Positions 7,155 to 16,749 are shown, counted from the stretch's first letter. The stretch is 64,000 bases of DNA from Ellagibacter isourolithinifaciens (GCF_008831035.1 NZ_WAJR01000005.1:50633-114632), one strand, 5' to 3'. Notes: a model not told the origin generated them from the sequence alone. Numbers and translations are program-made.

Positions 7155-8540
7155 ATGGAAAAAGCAACGCAACCGAGGGCGTTTTACGGGTCGTTTTTCC
7201 ATACGCCCGAATACGGCAGCTTCGAGTACCTGGAGCGCGCCCTCATAGAAGTAGGGGAAGACGGCGCGATCGAACGCGTCATCGCACATGACGACCCCAA
7301 CCAAGCCGCGGCGCTTGCGAAGGTCCGCGAGGCTGGCACGCTCTACGAGCTGGGGGAGGGTAGATTCGGGCTGCCAGGCTTCGTGGACATCCACATCCAC
7401 TCGCCCCAGTGGCCGCAGGCGGCGCTCGCGCTCGACGAGCCGCTCTACCGGTGGCTCGATGAGCGCACCTTCCCTCTGGAATCGAAGTTCGCGGACGTTG
7501 ATTTCGCGAAGAAAGTGTACTCCGACCTTGTCGATCAGCTTCTTGCGCGAGGTTCGACCACGGCGGTGTACCTCGGCAGCGCCCACCTGGAGGCAACGGT
7601 GGCGCTTGCCGAAATCTGCGCCGAGCGAGGCCAGCGCACACTCGTGGGCAAGACGGTGATGGACGACCCTAAAGCGAACCCGGATTACTATCGCGATGCC
7701 TCGCCCGAGCAGGCGGTGCGCGACACCGAAACCCTCATCCGCGAGGTGGAGGCCATCGGGCGGAAAAGCCGCGCGGGCGCCTGGCCTGTCATCACGCCGC
7801 GCTTCATCCCCAGCTGCACCGACGAGGTGCTGCGCGGCTTAGGCAATCTGGCCGAAAGCACAGGTGCCTACGTGCAGACGCACTGCAACGAAGGCCAATG
7901 GGAACACGACGTCGTGCTCGAGCGCTTCGGCAAGACCGACCCGTACGCCCTGCGCGATTTCGGCCTGCTGCGCGAGCACTCCATCATGGCGCACTGCCCC
8001 TACCTCACCGAGGAGGAGGGCGAGATGTTCGCCGAGCTGGGCGTCGCCGTCGCCCATTGCCCGACGGCAAACTCGTACTTCTCGAGCGCCGTGGCCCCCG
8101 TACAGCGCTTCCGCTCGCAGGGGATCCACGTGGGGCTCGGCACCGACATATCGGGCGGCTACAGCCCGAGCATGTACGAGAACATCCGCCAGGCGGTCCT
8201 CGTGTCGCGCCTGCTCGAGACGGGTGTGAACGCGCAGCTCCCGCCCGAGGAGCGCGGCGGGCTCGGCGAGGGCACGCGGCTGTCCCTCGTGGAGTCGTTC
8301 TGGCTGGCCACCGCAGGCGGCGCCGAGGCGCTCGGCTTGCCGCTTGCGACCTTCGAGCCGGGGCGCGCCTTCGACCTGCAGGTCATCGACGTGAAGCGGC
8401 CCGATAGCGACCTTACGGGCTTCGGCGTGTTCGACGAGCCGATCGATCGGCTTGCCCGCATCCTCTACCTGTCCACGCCCGACAACGTACGCCAAGTGTT
8501 CTCGCAGGGCGTCCTCGTGTGCGACAAGGACGCGAGGTAG
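7155..8540 (+). CDS. guaD: Guanine deaminase
   Basis: 461 aa amidohydrolase. Shows the GuaD signatures PGFVDIHIHSPQWPQ (HxH metal ligands), the LDERTFPLE segment, QTHCNEGQWEHDVV, HSIMAHCPYLTEEE, AHCPTANSYFSSAVAP and GLGTDISGGYSPSMYENIRQA. Converts guanine to xanthine and ammonia. ATG 7155 follows the ade stop by 8 nt, so the two are cotranscribed. With ade the unit yields hypoxanthine and xanthine, consistent with purine catabolism in an anaerobe; no xanthine dehydrogenase is in the window. Confidence 0.92.
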   Translation: MEKATQPRAFYGSFFHTPEYGSFEYLERALIEVGEDGAIERVIAHDDPNQAAALAKVREAGTLYELGEGRFGLPGFVDIHIHSPQWPQAALALDEPLYRWLDERTFPLESKFADVDFAKKVYSDLVDQLLARGSTTAVYLGSAHLEATVALAEICAERGQRTLVGKTVMDDPKANPDYYRDASPEQAVRDTETLIREVEAIGRKSRAGAWPVITPRFIPSCTDEVLRGLGNLAESTGAYVQTHCNEGQWEHDVVLERFGKTDPYALRDFGLLREHSIMAHCPYLTEEEGEMFAELGVAVAHCPTANSYFSSAVAPVQRFRSQGIHVGLGTDISGGYSPSMYENIRQAVLVSRLLETGVNAQLPPEERGGLGEGTRLSLVESFWLATAGGAEALGLPLATFEPGRAFDLQVIDVKRPDSDLTGFGVFDEPIDRLARILYLSTPDNVRQVFSQGVLVCDKDAR

Positions 8541-8572
8541 GGCGCACGTCCCGGCCTTTTGCGCACGGCCTG

Positions 8573-8581
8573 TGGTATCAT
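8573..8581 (+). promoter_or_regulatory. Extended -10 promoter of ychF
   Basis: TGG-TATCAT; no good -35. Same TGn-TATCAT pattern as at 13942, 18483 and 45537. Confidence 0.5.
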
Positions 8582-8602
8582 AAATCGAACTGACTGCATA
8601 CA

Positions 8603-8633
8603 CGCCGCCGCGAGTTTCGCGGCGGCGCTTTTG
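8603..8633 (+). terminator. GC-rich hairpin with T run between guaD and ychF
   Basis: CGCCGCCGCG (8603-8612), loop of 6, CGCGGCGGCG (8619-8628), then CTTTTG. It can end guaD transcription, but it also lies downstream of the ychF promoter and so in the ychF 5' UTR. Confidence 0.6.
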
Positions 8634-8651
8634 AGTGAGAAAGAAGCTTCC

Positions 8652-9716
8652 ATGTCGCTTTCCATCGGAATCGTCGGCCTGCCGAACGTCGGCAAGTCCA
8701 CGCTGTTCACCGCGCTCACGAACAAGGGCGGGCTTGCCGCGAACTATCCCTTCGCCACCATCGAGCCCAACGTGGGCATCGTCCCCGTGCCCGACGCGCG
8801 CCTCGACGCGCTTGCGGCGATCGACCATCCGGCCAAGATCGTTCCCGCGACGGTAGAGTTCGTCGACATCGCAGGCCTGGTAGAGGGCGCGAGCAAGGGT
8901 GAGGGCCTGGGCAACCAGTTCCTCGCGAACATCCGCGAGACCGACGCGATCTGCGAGGTTGTGCGTTTCTTCAGCGACCCCGACGTCGTACACGTGAACG
9001 GCAAGGTCAACCCGACCTCCGACGTGGAGACGATCAAGACCGAGCTCATCCTGGCCGACATCGGCACGCTCGACAAGGCCATCCCGCGCCTGGAGAAAGA
9101 GGCCAAACGCGACAAAGCAGGCGCGAAGAAGCTCGAGGTCGCCAAGAAGGTGCTCGAGGGCTTGAACGAGGGCCATCGCGCCCGCACGCTCGGCTTGGAC
9201 GAGGACGAGCAGGCGGCAATCTACGACCTGCATCTGCTCACCATGAAGCCGATCCTCTACATCGCGAACGTCGACGAGGACGCGCTCGACGTCGATTTGG
9301 CCGAAATTGACGGGTGCGCGCCGGTGCCCATCTCGGCGAAGGTGGAAGCCGACTTGGCCGAGCTCGATCCCGAGGAAGCGAAGGAATACCTCGAGGCCAT
9401 GGGGCTTTCCGAGTCGGGCTTGGCACGCCTGGTCCGCGAGGCGTACAAGCTGCTCGGACTGCAGAGCTATTTCACGAGCGGCGAGACCGAGACGCGCGCA
9501 TGGACCATCCCCATCGGGGCTAAGGCCCCGCAGGCGGCGGGCGTCATCCACTCGGATTTCGAGCGCGGCTTCATCAAGGCGGAGACCGCTAGCTTTACCG
9601 ACTACGTGGACCTCGGCGGAGAGGTGGGGTGCCGCAACGCCGGCAAGCTTCGCCAGGAAGGCAAGGAATACGTGGTGCAAGACGGCGACGTCATGCACTT
9701 CAAGTTCAACGTGTAA
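8652..9716 (+). CDS. ychF: Redox-regulated ATPase YchF (Obg-like)
   Basis: 354 aa, close to the usual 360-365. G1 motif GLPNVGKST, the G3 region FVDIAGLVEGASKGEGLGNQF and the C-terminal TGS-like domain ending TASFTDYVDLGGE...KEYVVQDGDVMHFKFNV identify the YchF/OLA1 family, ribosome-associated P-loop enzymes that prefer ATP. The NKxD motif is replaced by NVDED, as usual in YchF. Start ATG 8652 (MSLSIGIVG) has SD GAGAAAGAAG. Monocistronic, closed by its own terminator. Confidence 0.95.
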   Translation: MSLSIGIVGLPNVGKSTLFTALTNKGGLAANYPFATIEPNVGIVPVPDARLDALAAIDHPAKIVPATVEFVDIAGLVEGASKGEGLGNQFLANIRETDAICEVVRFFSDPDVVHVNGKVNPTSDVETIKTELILADIGTLDKAIPRLEKEAKRDKAGAKKLEVAKKVLEGLNEGHRARTLGLDEDEQAAIYDLHLLTMKPILYIANVDEDALDVDLAEIDGCAPVPISAKVEADLAELDPEEAKEYLEAMGLSESGLARLVREAYKLLGLQSYFTSGETETRAWTIPIGAKAPQAAGVIHSDFERGFIKAETASFTDYVDLGGEVGCRNAGKLRQEGKEYVVQDGDVMHFKFNV

Positions 9717-9722
9717 CGAGAA

Positions 9723-9749
9723 AGGGGCGCGAGAGCGCCCCTGTTTTTT
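9723..9749 (+). terminator. Terminator of ychF
   Basis: AGGGGCGC, loop GAGA, GCGCCCCT, then GTTTTTT. Confidence 0.85.
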
Positions 9750-9880
9750 GCTAGCCGATCGCCTGTGCCCATCGGTAGGGAAGCGCGCGACACGCCTGAA
9801 GGCTCTTGGCAATGTCCCCATTTCGCAAGGGGAGAGATCATCGCGTGAAGTGCTGTCTGCACCACCCGCGCATTCCGAAG

Positions 9881-11048
9881 CTACACGCGCGGAATCTCGA
9901 GCATCTTCTGCTTGAGCTCGGCTTCCATCTCGCGCATCGCTGCCTCGGCCTCGGCGCGCTTCTGGCGGCCTTCCGCCTGGATCTGCATGACCTCGTCGAA
10001 GGTCTTGATGAGCGTCTCGTTGGTGTTCTTGAGCGTCTCGATGTCGACGATGCCGCGCTCGGACTCGCGGGCAATCTCGACGGTCGAGGTATGCAGCATC
10101 TCCGCGTTCTTCTTGAGCAGGTCGTTCGTCATGTTCGTGACAGCGCTCTGCGCACGAGCGGCCTCGGCCTCGTTCGCGATGCCGAGCGCAAGCACCATCT
10201 GGCTTTTCCACAGGGGGATGGTGTTCACGATGGTGGTCTGGATTTTCTCGACGAGCGTGATCTCGTTGTTCTGCACGAGACGGATCTGCGGCGCCGTCTG
10301 CATGGCGATGGTGCGGGTGAGGTCCAAATCGCCAAGCTTCTTCTCGAAGCGTGTGCACATGGCCTCGAGGTCCTGCGCAGCCTGGGCGTCCTCGGCGCGA
10401 CCGGTGGCGCGGGCATGCTCGACAAGCTCGACGAGCTCGCCCTCGCGAACCTGCGCGAGCTTCTTTTTGCCTGCGAGCAAATACATCGTGAGCTCTTTGA
10501 AGTACGTGAGGTTCAGCTCGTACATCTTGTCGAGCGTCGCAGCATCCTTCACGAGCGTCATCTGGTGGTCTTTCAGCTGGTCGACGATCTTGTTCACGTT
10601 CGCCTCTGCCTTGTCGTAGCGCGTGCGAAGCGACTGCACCTTGTCGACGCCGCGCTTGAAGAAGCCGAACAGCCCCTTCTCCTCGGTGGCGTTGAACCCG
10701 CGCAGCTCGTTGACGACGCCGGTGATGAGGTCGCCCACCTCACCTAAATCGTTCGTGCGCACCCGTTCGAGCGCCGACTCGGAGAAATCGGCCATCTTCT
10801 TCTGCGCGCCGGCGCCGTACTGCATGATAGCGGCCGAGTCACGCACATTGATTTGCTCGGAGAACGATTCAACCATCTTCTTCTCGTCATCGGAGAGCAT
10901 GGAGTCGTCGAGGGCGAGGTCGCCTTCGCTTTTCGCCAGCTCCTCCACCGGCTTGGCGGAAAGAACAGGAGCGGGCGCATCGTCGAGCTCGGGAGTAAGC
11001 GTAAGCGTGAGCTCGGGCGTTGCCTTCGATTCGGTGCTGTTTTCCATG
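9881..11048 (-). CDS. TelA-family toxic anion resistance protein
   Basis: 388 aa, cytoplasmic and largely helical, matching the TelA/KlaA family (toxic anion resistance). Key stretches are VNELRGFNATEEKGLFGFFKRG, YLLAGKKKL, LTRTIAMQTAPQIRLVQNNE, LVEKIQTTIVNTIPLWKSQM and a heptad-rich tail with EIARESERGIVDIETLKNTNETLI. Tellurite resistance was described for plasmid relatives; the chromosomal role is probably envelope or stress related. ATG 11048 with SD GAAAGG was chosen. It lies just downstream of the XpaC-like gene, the usual partner of TelA in Firmicutes and Actinobacteria, so they likely act together. Confidence 0.85.
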
Positions 11049-11108
11049 ACGATACCTTTCTTCGGTTCCTTACGGGCGCATGCTCGCCCGTTTTCGGTAG
11101 AGGTTTGG

Positions 11109-12260
11109 CTATCGGGCCTTGTCAAACGGGCTTTCGGTAAGGCCCTCCTGCGCGAGCACGGTGCGGAGCACCGTGATGTCGGACGACACATCGGTCGCCA
11201 CGTCGCGGAAGAGCGAGTCGAGCAGCTTCTCAAACGCGACGCTCAAGCTATCGAGCGCTTTCTCTATCTCGCGCTTCGAGTCGACGATGTTGTCGCTTTG
11301 GATGGGCTGGGAATCAAGCTCGCGGTAGGTCTCGAGCAGCTTCACCGTGGTGGGCAGGTAGTAGTCGAGAAGCCTGTCCAGATCATCGATGAGCTCGGGA
11401 TTCTCGGCAGCGGCGTCAAGGATGGCCGAGACCACGTGCTCGATCCGGTCGAGCGTGCGCGAAATCTCTTCATCGGGAATAGCATCGTTGCCTTCGCGGA
11501 TAAGCGCGATAAACGCCTTTCCGCGGTCTAAGAGCTGCTGCTGCTCGGCGGTGAGCGAGGCGCTTTCCTTTGAGCTGGCGGATTGCACGAGCGCCTGCTG
11601 GCGTTCGGCACGGCGCGCCTCGGCAAGCTCGCGCTCGTGGCTCTCGCTGGCTTCGGAGGTCATAAGGAGCAGGCCCGAGGTTTCGTCGAGCGTCGCCTGC
11701 TTGAACATGCCCTTCGCAAGCATCTTCCTCACGTTCTTCTGCACGTCCGCGACGCTCTCGGAGCCCCTTTGCGCAAGCTCTTTCACGCTGCACGATTCGC
11801 GCAGGCCGATAACGTTGCGATAACGTTCGAAGACACCCGCGAGACGGATCTTTCGAGTACCTGCGAACACGAGCGCTCCGCCGAACAGCGCACCTGCAGC
11901 AATGAAGGGGGCAGCGACTGAGAGCTTGACGAGGAGCATGATCAACCCTATGGCGACAAGCGGGATTCCCACGGCAACGCCTGCGACCACAAGCGCTATG
12001 CCGCCGCCACGCTGGGTCGTGGCGCTCGCATAGCGCAGTTTCATGAGCTCCTCTTTGCGCTTGCGCTCCTGAATGAGCGCGTATTGCTCCTGACCTCGGC
12101 GGATGCCGTCAGAGGCCTGCGCAATCCCGCGGCCGATGCTCTCAGCGGCGGCACCGGCAACGCGCTCGATGGTCGACTGGAGGTCGCTGAAATCGCGCGA
12201 TTTCACGGCGTTTTGCGCAGCGTTTGCAACTTGATCGGCCATGTTATCTGAAGAAGCCAT
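11109..12260 (-). CDS. XpaC-like (5-bromo-4-chloroindolyl phosphate hydrolysis family) membrane protein
   Basis: 383 aa. N-terminal helical region with a GIAQASDGIRRGQEQYALIQERKRKEEL stretch, then two adjacent membrane segments (about 98-140: IALVVAGVAVGIPLVAIGLIML and AAPFIAAGALFGGALVF), then a cytoplasmic helical domain with SVADVQKNVRKMLAKGMF and LDRLLDYYLPTTVKLLETYREL, the hallmark of the XpaC family. Biochemical role unknown. First gene of the xpaC-telA unit; 60 bp separates it from telA. Confidence 0.8.
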   Translation of the reverse strand: MASSDNMADQVANAAQNAVKSRDFSDLQSTIERVAGAAAESIGRGIAQASDGIRRGQEQYALIQERKRKEELMKLRYASATTQRGGGIALVVAGVAVGIPLVAIGLIMLLVKLSVAAPFIAAGALFGGALVFAGTRKIRLAGVFERYRNVIGLRESCSVKELAQRGSESVADVQKNVRKMLAKGMFKQATLDETSGLLLMTSEASESHERELAEARRAERQQALVQSASSKESASLTAEQQQLLDRGKAFIALIREGNDAIPDEEISRTLDRIEHVVSAILDAAAENPELIDDLDRLLDYYLPTTVKLLETYRELDSQPIQSDNIVDSKREIEKALDSLSVAFEKLLDSLFRDVATDVSSDITVLRTVLAQEGLTESPFDKAR

Positions 12261-12418
12261 CGGGCTGCCTTTCCGGGAATCAATCTATCGCCTCGATTGT
12301 AACCGAACGCACGTGCTGAAAGCAGCCAAAGGGCACGCCGTAAACCCTTTTTTACCAAGTCGTAGGAAACGAAACGACGAGCGCGCCCAAATGCGAGCGC
12401 AATATTCAACAAATGGGG

Positions 12419-12447
12419 TGCAATTCGGCCAAAGCGCACGATACAAT
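12419..12447 (+). promoter_or_regulatory. Promoter of the amidohydrolase gene
   Basis: TGCAAT (12419-12424), 17-nt spacer, TACAAT (12442-12447); 40 nt upstream of the start codon. Confidence 0.5.
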
Positions 12448-12487
12448 AGGTGAAACCTCAAGCAGCCGCTCTCTTAAGGAGAATCCC

Positions 12488-13792
12488 ATGGCCTACGTTT
12501 TCACCCACGCAACCGTCCTCGACGGCACCGCCGACATGGAGCCGCGCCCTAACACCACCGTTGTCGTGGACGACGAGGGTCGCATCGCGGCGATCGGTGC
12601 GGCGGAAGAAATCGTGCCGCCTGCGAACGCTCAGGAGATAGACCTTAAGGGAGCTTACCTTGTGCCCGGCCTTGTGAACCTGCACGTGCACCTTTGCGGC
12701 TCGGGCAAGCCGACGAGCGCAGGCGCGGCGGGCGGCCTCATCGACAAGGTGGTGGGAAATCCGATTGGCATGTGGTACCTGCGACGCATCATCAAAAAGC
12801 ATGCGCAGCAGCAGCTCGCGAGTGGCGTGACCACCGTGCGCTCGGTGGGCGACCCGGGCTTTGCCGACGTAGACGTGCGCGACGCGATCAACGCCGGAAA
12901 GTACCAGGGGCCGCGCCTGCTCACCTCAGGCGTCGGCGTCACGGTACCGAACGGCCACGGCGCGGGGCTGTTCGCCCACATCGCTAAGACCCCCGAACAG
13001 GCGCGCGAGATCGTCCGCGACTGCTTCGCGCGCAAATGCGACCTCGTGAAGCTGTTCATCACCGGAGGCGTCTTCGATGCGGAGAAGGAAGGCGAGCCGG
13101 GCGTTTTGCGCATGTCGCCCGAAATCGCTGCGGCGGCGGTCAACGAAGCGCACAAGCTCGGCATGGCGACCGCAGCCCACATCGAGAGCGCAGAAGGCGT
13201 GCGCGTGGGGCTTGAAGCGGGCGTCGACACCATCGAGCACGGCGCGGACCTCACACCCGAGCTCATCGCGCTGTTCAAGGAAAACGGCGTCGGTAGGAAG
13301 TCCTCGCTCACCTGCACGGTCTCGCCCGCGCTTCCCTTCGTCGAGCTCGACCCCGAAAAGACCCACTCGACCGAGATCCAGAAGGCCAACGGCAACATCG
13401 TCTACAAGGGCATCGTCCACGCAGCGCAGGCGGCACTCGAAGCGGGCATTCCCGTGGGCCTCGGCACGGATTCCGCATGTCCCTACGTCACGCACTATGA
13501 CATGTGGCGCGAGGTCGTGTACTTCGAGCGCATCGTCGGGGCGCCGCGCAAACTCGCGCTCCACACCGCCACGCTCGGCAATGCGCGCATCTTAGGGCTT
13601 GGCGACGAGACGGGATCGATCGAGGTGGGGAAAGCGGCCGACCTCATTGTGCTCGACGAGAACCCGCTCGAGAACTTGGAGGCGTTGCGCCGGGTTAAGA
13701 TGGTCATGGCGCGCGGCAAGCTTGTCTCGGGGCTTTCCGTGAAACATCTGCCCGAGCTCGACCGCGAGCTCGATGCGTTCCTGCCGCGCTAA
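12488..13792 (+). CDS. Metal-dependent amidohydrolase (imidazolonepropionase/prolidase-like)
   Basis: 434 aa. N-terminal composite-domain strands (FTHATVLDG, VVVDDEGRIAAIGAAEEI), LVPGLVNLHVHLC with the HxH pair, a lysine region LVKLFITGGV, AAHIESAEGVRVGLEAGVDTIEHG and GLGTDSACPYVTHYDMWREV with the catalytic Asp. This pattern is shared by Xaa-Pro dipeptidase-like and imidazolonepropionase-like members; the true substrate is unknown. ATG 12488 has SD TAAGGAGAA. Monocistronic from the sequence. Confidence 0.85.
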   Translation: MAYVFTHATVLDGTADMEPRPNTTVVVDDEGRIAAIGAAEEIVPPANAQEIDLKGAYLVPGLVNLHVHLCGSGKPTSAGAAGGLIDKVVGNPIGMWYLRRIIKKHAQQQLASGVTTVRSVGDPGFADVDVRDAINAGKYQGPRLLTSGVGVTVPNGHGAGLFAHIAKTPEQAREIVRDCFARKCDLVKLFITGGVFDAEKEGEPGVLRMSPEIAAAAVNEAHKLGMATAAHIESAEGVRVGLEAGVDTIEHGADLTPELIALFKENGVGRKSSLTCTVSPALPFVELDPEKTHSTEIQKANGNIVYKGIVHAAQAALEAGIPVGLGTDSACPYVTHYDMWREVVYFERIVGAPRKLALHTATLGNARILGLGDETGSIEVGKAADLIVLDENPLENLEALRRVKMVMARGKLVSGLSVKHLPELDRELDAFLPR

Positions 13793-13941
13793 GGCGCAAC
13801 GGCCAAGACAAACCAGGCGGCAAGGAGAGACGCGCCTTGCCGCTGAGCTTAAACCAAACGCCCGCCCCATCTTCGACCCGGCGAGTTTACCGAGCACCCG
13901 CTACACCCCGTAAACAAAACACACGCGGGCGGCGAGATACC

Positions 13942-13950
13942 TGCTATCAT
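13942..13950 (+). promoter_or_regulatory. Extended -10 promoter of the lipoprotein gene
   Basis: TGC-TATCAT. A hairpin (AAAGGCTCC/GGGGCTTTT, 13955-13978) begins at the predicted transcript 5' end. Confidence 0.5.
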
Positions 13951-14011
13951 GCCCAAAGGCTCCCTTCGTGGGGCTTTTCTTGATGGACTTCGTTTACGGG
14001 AAGGTGGGTTC

Positions 14012-14593
14012 ATGAGACGGCTTGTTAACTTTGCGATCGCGGTGTGCCTTGCGTGCTGCGCGTTGCCCCTCGTCTCATGCAAGGCACCCGCCCTTTCCGA
14101 TTGCGACCTGCAGCTTTTCCAAAACGCCTCGGGAGCAGGCGATACGCGCGACATCGTCTCGGGCGTGGTGAGTCTGGGCGGCGTGTACCGACAAGGGGAC
14201 ATTGCAGGGCGCGTAATCTGCCTCAACATCGGCATGAGCGAGACGAGCCCCTGCGATTCAATTTCGATCGAGTCGCTCACCGACGGCGTCCGTGTGGGGA
14301 AATCGAGCGGCTCCTGGGAAGACACCGCCAATTACCAGCTTGGCGAAATCGCGAGCGGAGGATACGTTTATTTCGCCGTGCCCGTCGAGCAGGGCGCCGA
14401 CGAGACGGCTGACGTGGCGGCGTATCGCGCGTTCGGCGGCGTCGAGTTCCGCGTCACGTTCCACAACGGAGAAGACCAGGTAAGCCGCACGTACCGCATC
14501 GTGCCGACCGATAGCTATCTCGCCTGGGTGAAAGACCCGAAGGGCAACACCTTCGACGGCGCACGCTTCGAAGTGACGCGGACGGGGGAGTAG
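14012..14593 (+). CDS. Predicted lipoprotein of unknown function
   Basis: 193 aa from ATG 14012 (SD GGAAGGTGG). The first 23 residues form a lipoprotein signal peptide: MRR, a hydrophobic stretch, then the lipobox LVSC with Cys23 as the lipidated residue. The mature part is a soluble domain of about 170 residues with beta-rich character (GVVSLGGVYRQGDIAGRVICLNIG, GGYVYFAVPVEQGADE, VEFRVTFHNGEDQVSRTYRIVP) and a DETADVAAYRAF segment, resembling extracellular Ig-like lipoproteins; no family recognised. It ends 3 bp before recQ, so the two are cotranscribed, though no functional link is evident. Confidence 0.75.
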   Translation: MRRLVNFAIAVCLACCALPLVSCKAPALSDCDLQLFQNASGAGDTRDIVSGVVSLGGVYRQGDIAGRVICLNIGMSETSPCDSISIESLTDGVRVGKSSGSWEDTANYQLGEIASGGYVYFAVPVEQGADETADVAAYRAFGGVEFRVTFHNGEDQVSRTYRIVPTDSYLAWVKDPKGNTFDGARFEVTRTGE

Positions 14594-14596
14594 GCC

Positions 14597-16531
14597 GTGG
14601 ACGAGGATACCGGCCGCACCCCGCCAAGCGCCCCCGACGCCTTGCCGGCGCCGGCGCTCGATGACGCCCGCCGCGCGCTGAGGGATTGCTTCGGCTACGA
14701 GGACTTCAGGCTGGGGCAGAAAAGCGTGATCGAGGCTATTCTCGCCGGGCGCGATGCGCTCGCCGTCATGCCGACGGGCGCAGGAAAGTCGCTGTGCTAC
14801 CAAATCCCCAGCATCGTCTTGCCCGGGGTCGCGATCGTCGTCTCGCCGCTCGTGTCGCTTATGGGCGACCAGGTCCGCGCGCTCGTGCAGGCAGGAGTGC
14901 ACGCGGCGTACCTCAACTCGACGCTGTCGCCTGCGGCCCAGGGCCGCGTGATCGAGCGCGCGCGAGCAGGCGAGTTCGACATCGTATATGTAGCACCCGA
15001 ACGGCTCGAAGATGCGCGCTTCGTCGATTTTGCGAGCCACGCACGCATAGCGCTCATCGCCGTCGACGAGGCCCATTGCGTGTCGCAGTGGGGCCAAGAC
15101 TTCCGCCCTTCGTATCTGCAAATCGGCGCCTTCATCGCGAAGCTGTCCGCACGCCCCGCCGTCTGCGCGCTCACAGCGACGGCCACCGAGCGCGTTCGCG
15201 ACGACATCGTGCGCCTGCTCGGGCTGTCCGACCCCTACCGTATCGTCACCGGGTTCGACCGTCCGAACCTGCACTTCGCCGTCGAGCGCGCGGAGCCCAA
15301 GCGCAAGATCGCCCGGATCGCGGCATACGCCTTGGAGCACACAGAGGATTCGGGCATCGTGTACTGCTCGACCCGGAAGGACACCGAGGCCGTGTGCGAT
15401 GCACTCGTGTCGGCAGGCGTGCGCGCAACGCGCTACCATGCCGGGCTCCCCGCTGCCGAGCGCGCGGCAAACCAGCAGGCGTTCATCTGCGACGATGCGC
15501 CCGTCATGGTCGCGACGAACGCATTTGGCATGGGCATCGACAAGTCGAACGTGCGCTACGTGCTCCATCACAATATGCCCGCCTCGATCGAGGCGTATTA
15601 CCAGGAAGCCGGCCGCGCGGGACGCGACGGTCTGCCCTCGGAGTGCCTGCTCTTCTGGAGCGAAAAGGACCTTTCCACCTGCCGCTTCTTCATCGAGCAG
15701 GAATCGGCCAACGAGGAGCTTTCGCCAGAAGAGGCCGAGGCCGTGCGCCAGACGCGCCGGCGCATGCTCGCGGCGATGGAGGGCTACTGCATGACCTGCG
15801 GCTGCCTGCGCGAGTACCTGCTTCGCTACTTCGGGGAAGAAGTTGCGGCGGGCGGCCCTGCGAAGTGCGGGAACTGCGGCAACTGCGAAGGCGGCTTCGA
15901 GCGCATCGACGTGACGGGCGAGGCGCGCGCGGTCATGCGCTGCGTGCAGGAGCTTCGCGGCGAATGGGGCAAGGGGATGGTAGCCGACGTGCTGCGCGGC
16001 TCAAAAAGCGAGAAGGTATTATCGTTCGGGCTCGATCGCGCGAACGCCTACGGCGCGCTTTCCCACGCATCCGCAGCGCATGTGAAAGACGTGATAGAGC
16101 TCCTGGTCGCAGGCAGGTACCTCGACGTCTCGGAGGGGAAGTTCCCCAAGGTGGGGTTCGGCCCGAACTTTCGCGTGGCGGCGACGCCCGAGTTTTTCCT
16201 CTTCATGAAGCGCACGGCACGAAAGAGCGGGCGGGCTGGCGCAGGCGGCGGGCACGCGTTCGGCTCGAGCGGCACGAGGAGTGCAAGCGCTGCGGCAGAC
16301 GGCGCGCCCGGCGAACTGTTCGAACGCCTGCGCGTGCTGCGCAAGCAACTTGCAAGCGAGCAGGGAATCGCTCCCTACATGGTCTTCTCCGACGCGACGC
16401 TTCGCGACATGTGCGCCCGCCTTCCACAGACCGAGGATGAGTTCCTCGAGGTGAACGGCGTCGGGCAGACGAAGCTTCTGCGCTACGGGGAGGCGTTCCT
16501 CGCCGAGATCGCCGCCTTCGAGAACCGTTAG
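14597..16531 (+). CDS. recQ: RecQ-family ATP-dependent DNA helicase
   Basis: 644 aa from GTG 14597. Helicase motifs in order: FRLGQKSVIEAIL (motif 0), MPTGAGKSLCYQIP (Walker A), VSPLVSLMGDQV, VDEAHCVSQWGQDFRPSY (DEAH plus RecQ aromatic loop), CALTATATERV, YHAGLPAAERAANQ, VATNAFGMGIDKSNVRYVLHH and YYQEAGRAGRDGLPSE. A zinc-binding region (C-x-T-C-x-C...CGNCGNC near 400-430) and a winged-helix RQC part follow. The last about 80 residues form an HRDC domain (RKQLASEQGIAPYMVFSDATLRDM). A Ser/Gly/Ala-rich linker joins RQC and HRDC. 3'-5' unwinding in recombination and fork repair is expected. Confidence 0.95.
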   Translation: MDEDTGRTPPSAPDALPAPALDDARRALRDCFGYEDFRLGQKSVIEAILAGRDALAVMPTGAGKSLCYQIPSIVLPGVAIVVSPLVSLMGDQVRALVQAGVHAAYLNSTLSPAAQGRVIERARAGEFDIVYVAPERLEDARFVDFASHARIALIAVDEAHCVSQWGQDFRPSYLQIGAFIAKLSARPAVCALTATATERVRDDIVRLLGLSDPYRIVTGFDRPNLHFAVERAEPKRKIARIAAYALEHTEDSGIVYCSTRKDTEAVCDALVSAGVRATRYHAGLPAAERAANQQAFICDDAPVMVATNAFGMGIDKSNVRYVLHHNMPASIEAYYQEAGRAGRDGLPSECLLFWSEKDLSTCRFFIEQESANEELSPEEAEAVRQTRRRMLAAMEGYCMTCGCLREYLLRYFGEEVAAGGPAKCGNCGNCEGGFERIDVTGEARAVMRCVQELRGEWGKGMVADVLRGSKSEKVLSFGLDRANAYGALSHASAAHVKDVIELLVAGRYLDVSEGKFPKVGFGPNFRVAATPEFFLFMKRTARKSGRAGAGGGHAFGSSGTRSASAAADGAPGELFERLRVLRKQLASEQGIAPYMVFSDATLRDMCARLPQTEDEFLEVNGVGQTKLLRYGEAFLAEIAAFENR

Positions 16532-16599
16532 GCCGCAAGCCCTCTCGGCATTCACCGCATTCGAAAAGTGAAGGGTCTGTGACGAAATATTCCCATGCA

Positions 16600-16629
16600 T
16601 TGACTCCTGAGCGAATTGGACGATGATAG
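16600..16629 (+). promoter_or_regulatory. Promoter of the attenuator-MFS unit
   Basis: TTGACT (16600-16605) with TGATAG (16624-16629, spacing 18) or ATGATA (spacing 17). Lies 70 nt upstream of the leader peptide. Confidence 0.5.
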
Positions 16630-16698
16630 ATGCCGCCGACGGGCCAAAGGGGCGCGTCGAACGGAGGCATCGATTGGTGCCACTTCAAAGGAGATACG

Positions 16699-16749
16699 TT
16701 GACCAGCACGAACATGCATACCATTCGAATTATGAGCCTGATTATCTAG
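16699..16749 (+). CDS. Leader peptide of a transcription attenuator (Ile-rich)
   Basis: TTG start at 16699 with a near-perfect SD AAAGGAG (16688-16694). Encodes 16 residues, MTSTNMHTIRIMSLII, then TAG at 16747-16749. Four Ile codons (ATT, ATT, ATT, ATC) and one Leu lie in the last nine positions. The stop is followed at once by mutually exclusive hairpins and a rho-independent terminator, the standard layout of amino-acid attenuators such as ilv or leu leaders. The peptide suggests sensing of isoleucine, possibly branched-chain amino acids generally. Confidence 0.6.
   Translation: MTSTNMHTIRIMSLII

Noticed and set aside
7839..10358. 839-codon minus-strand open frame
   Set aside because: Antisense to guaD and ychF, both unmistakable; composition is low-complexity (Arg/His/Glu) and crosses two genes and a terminator.
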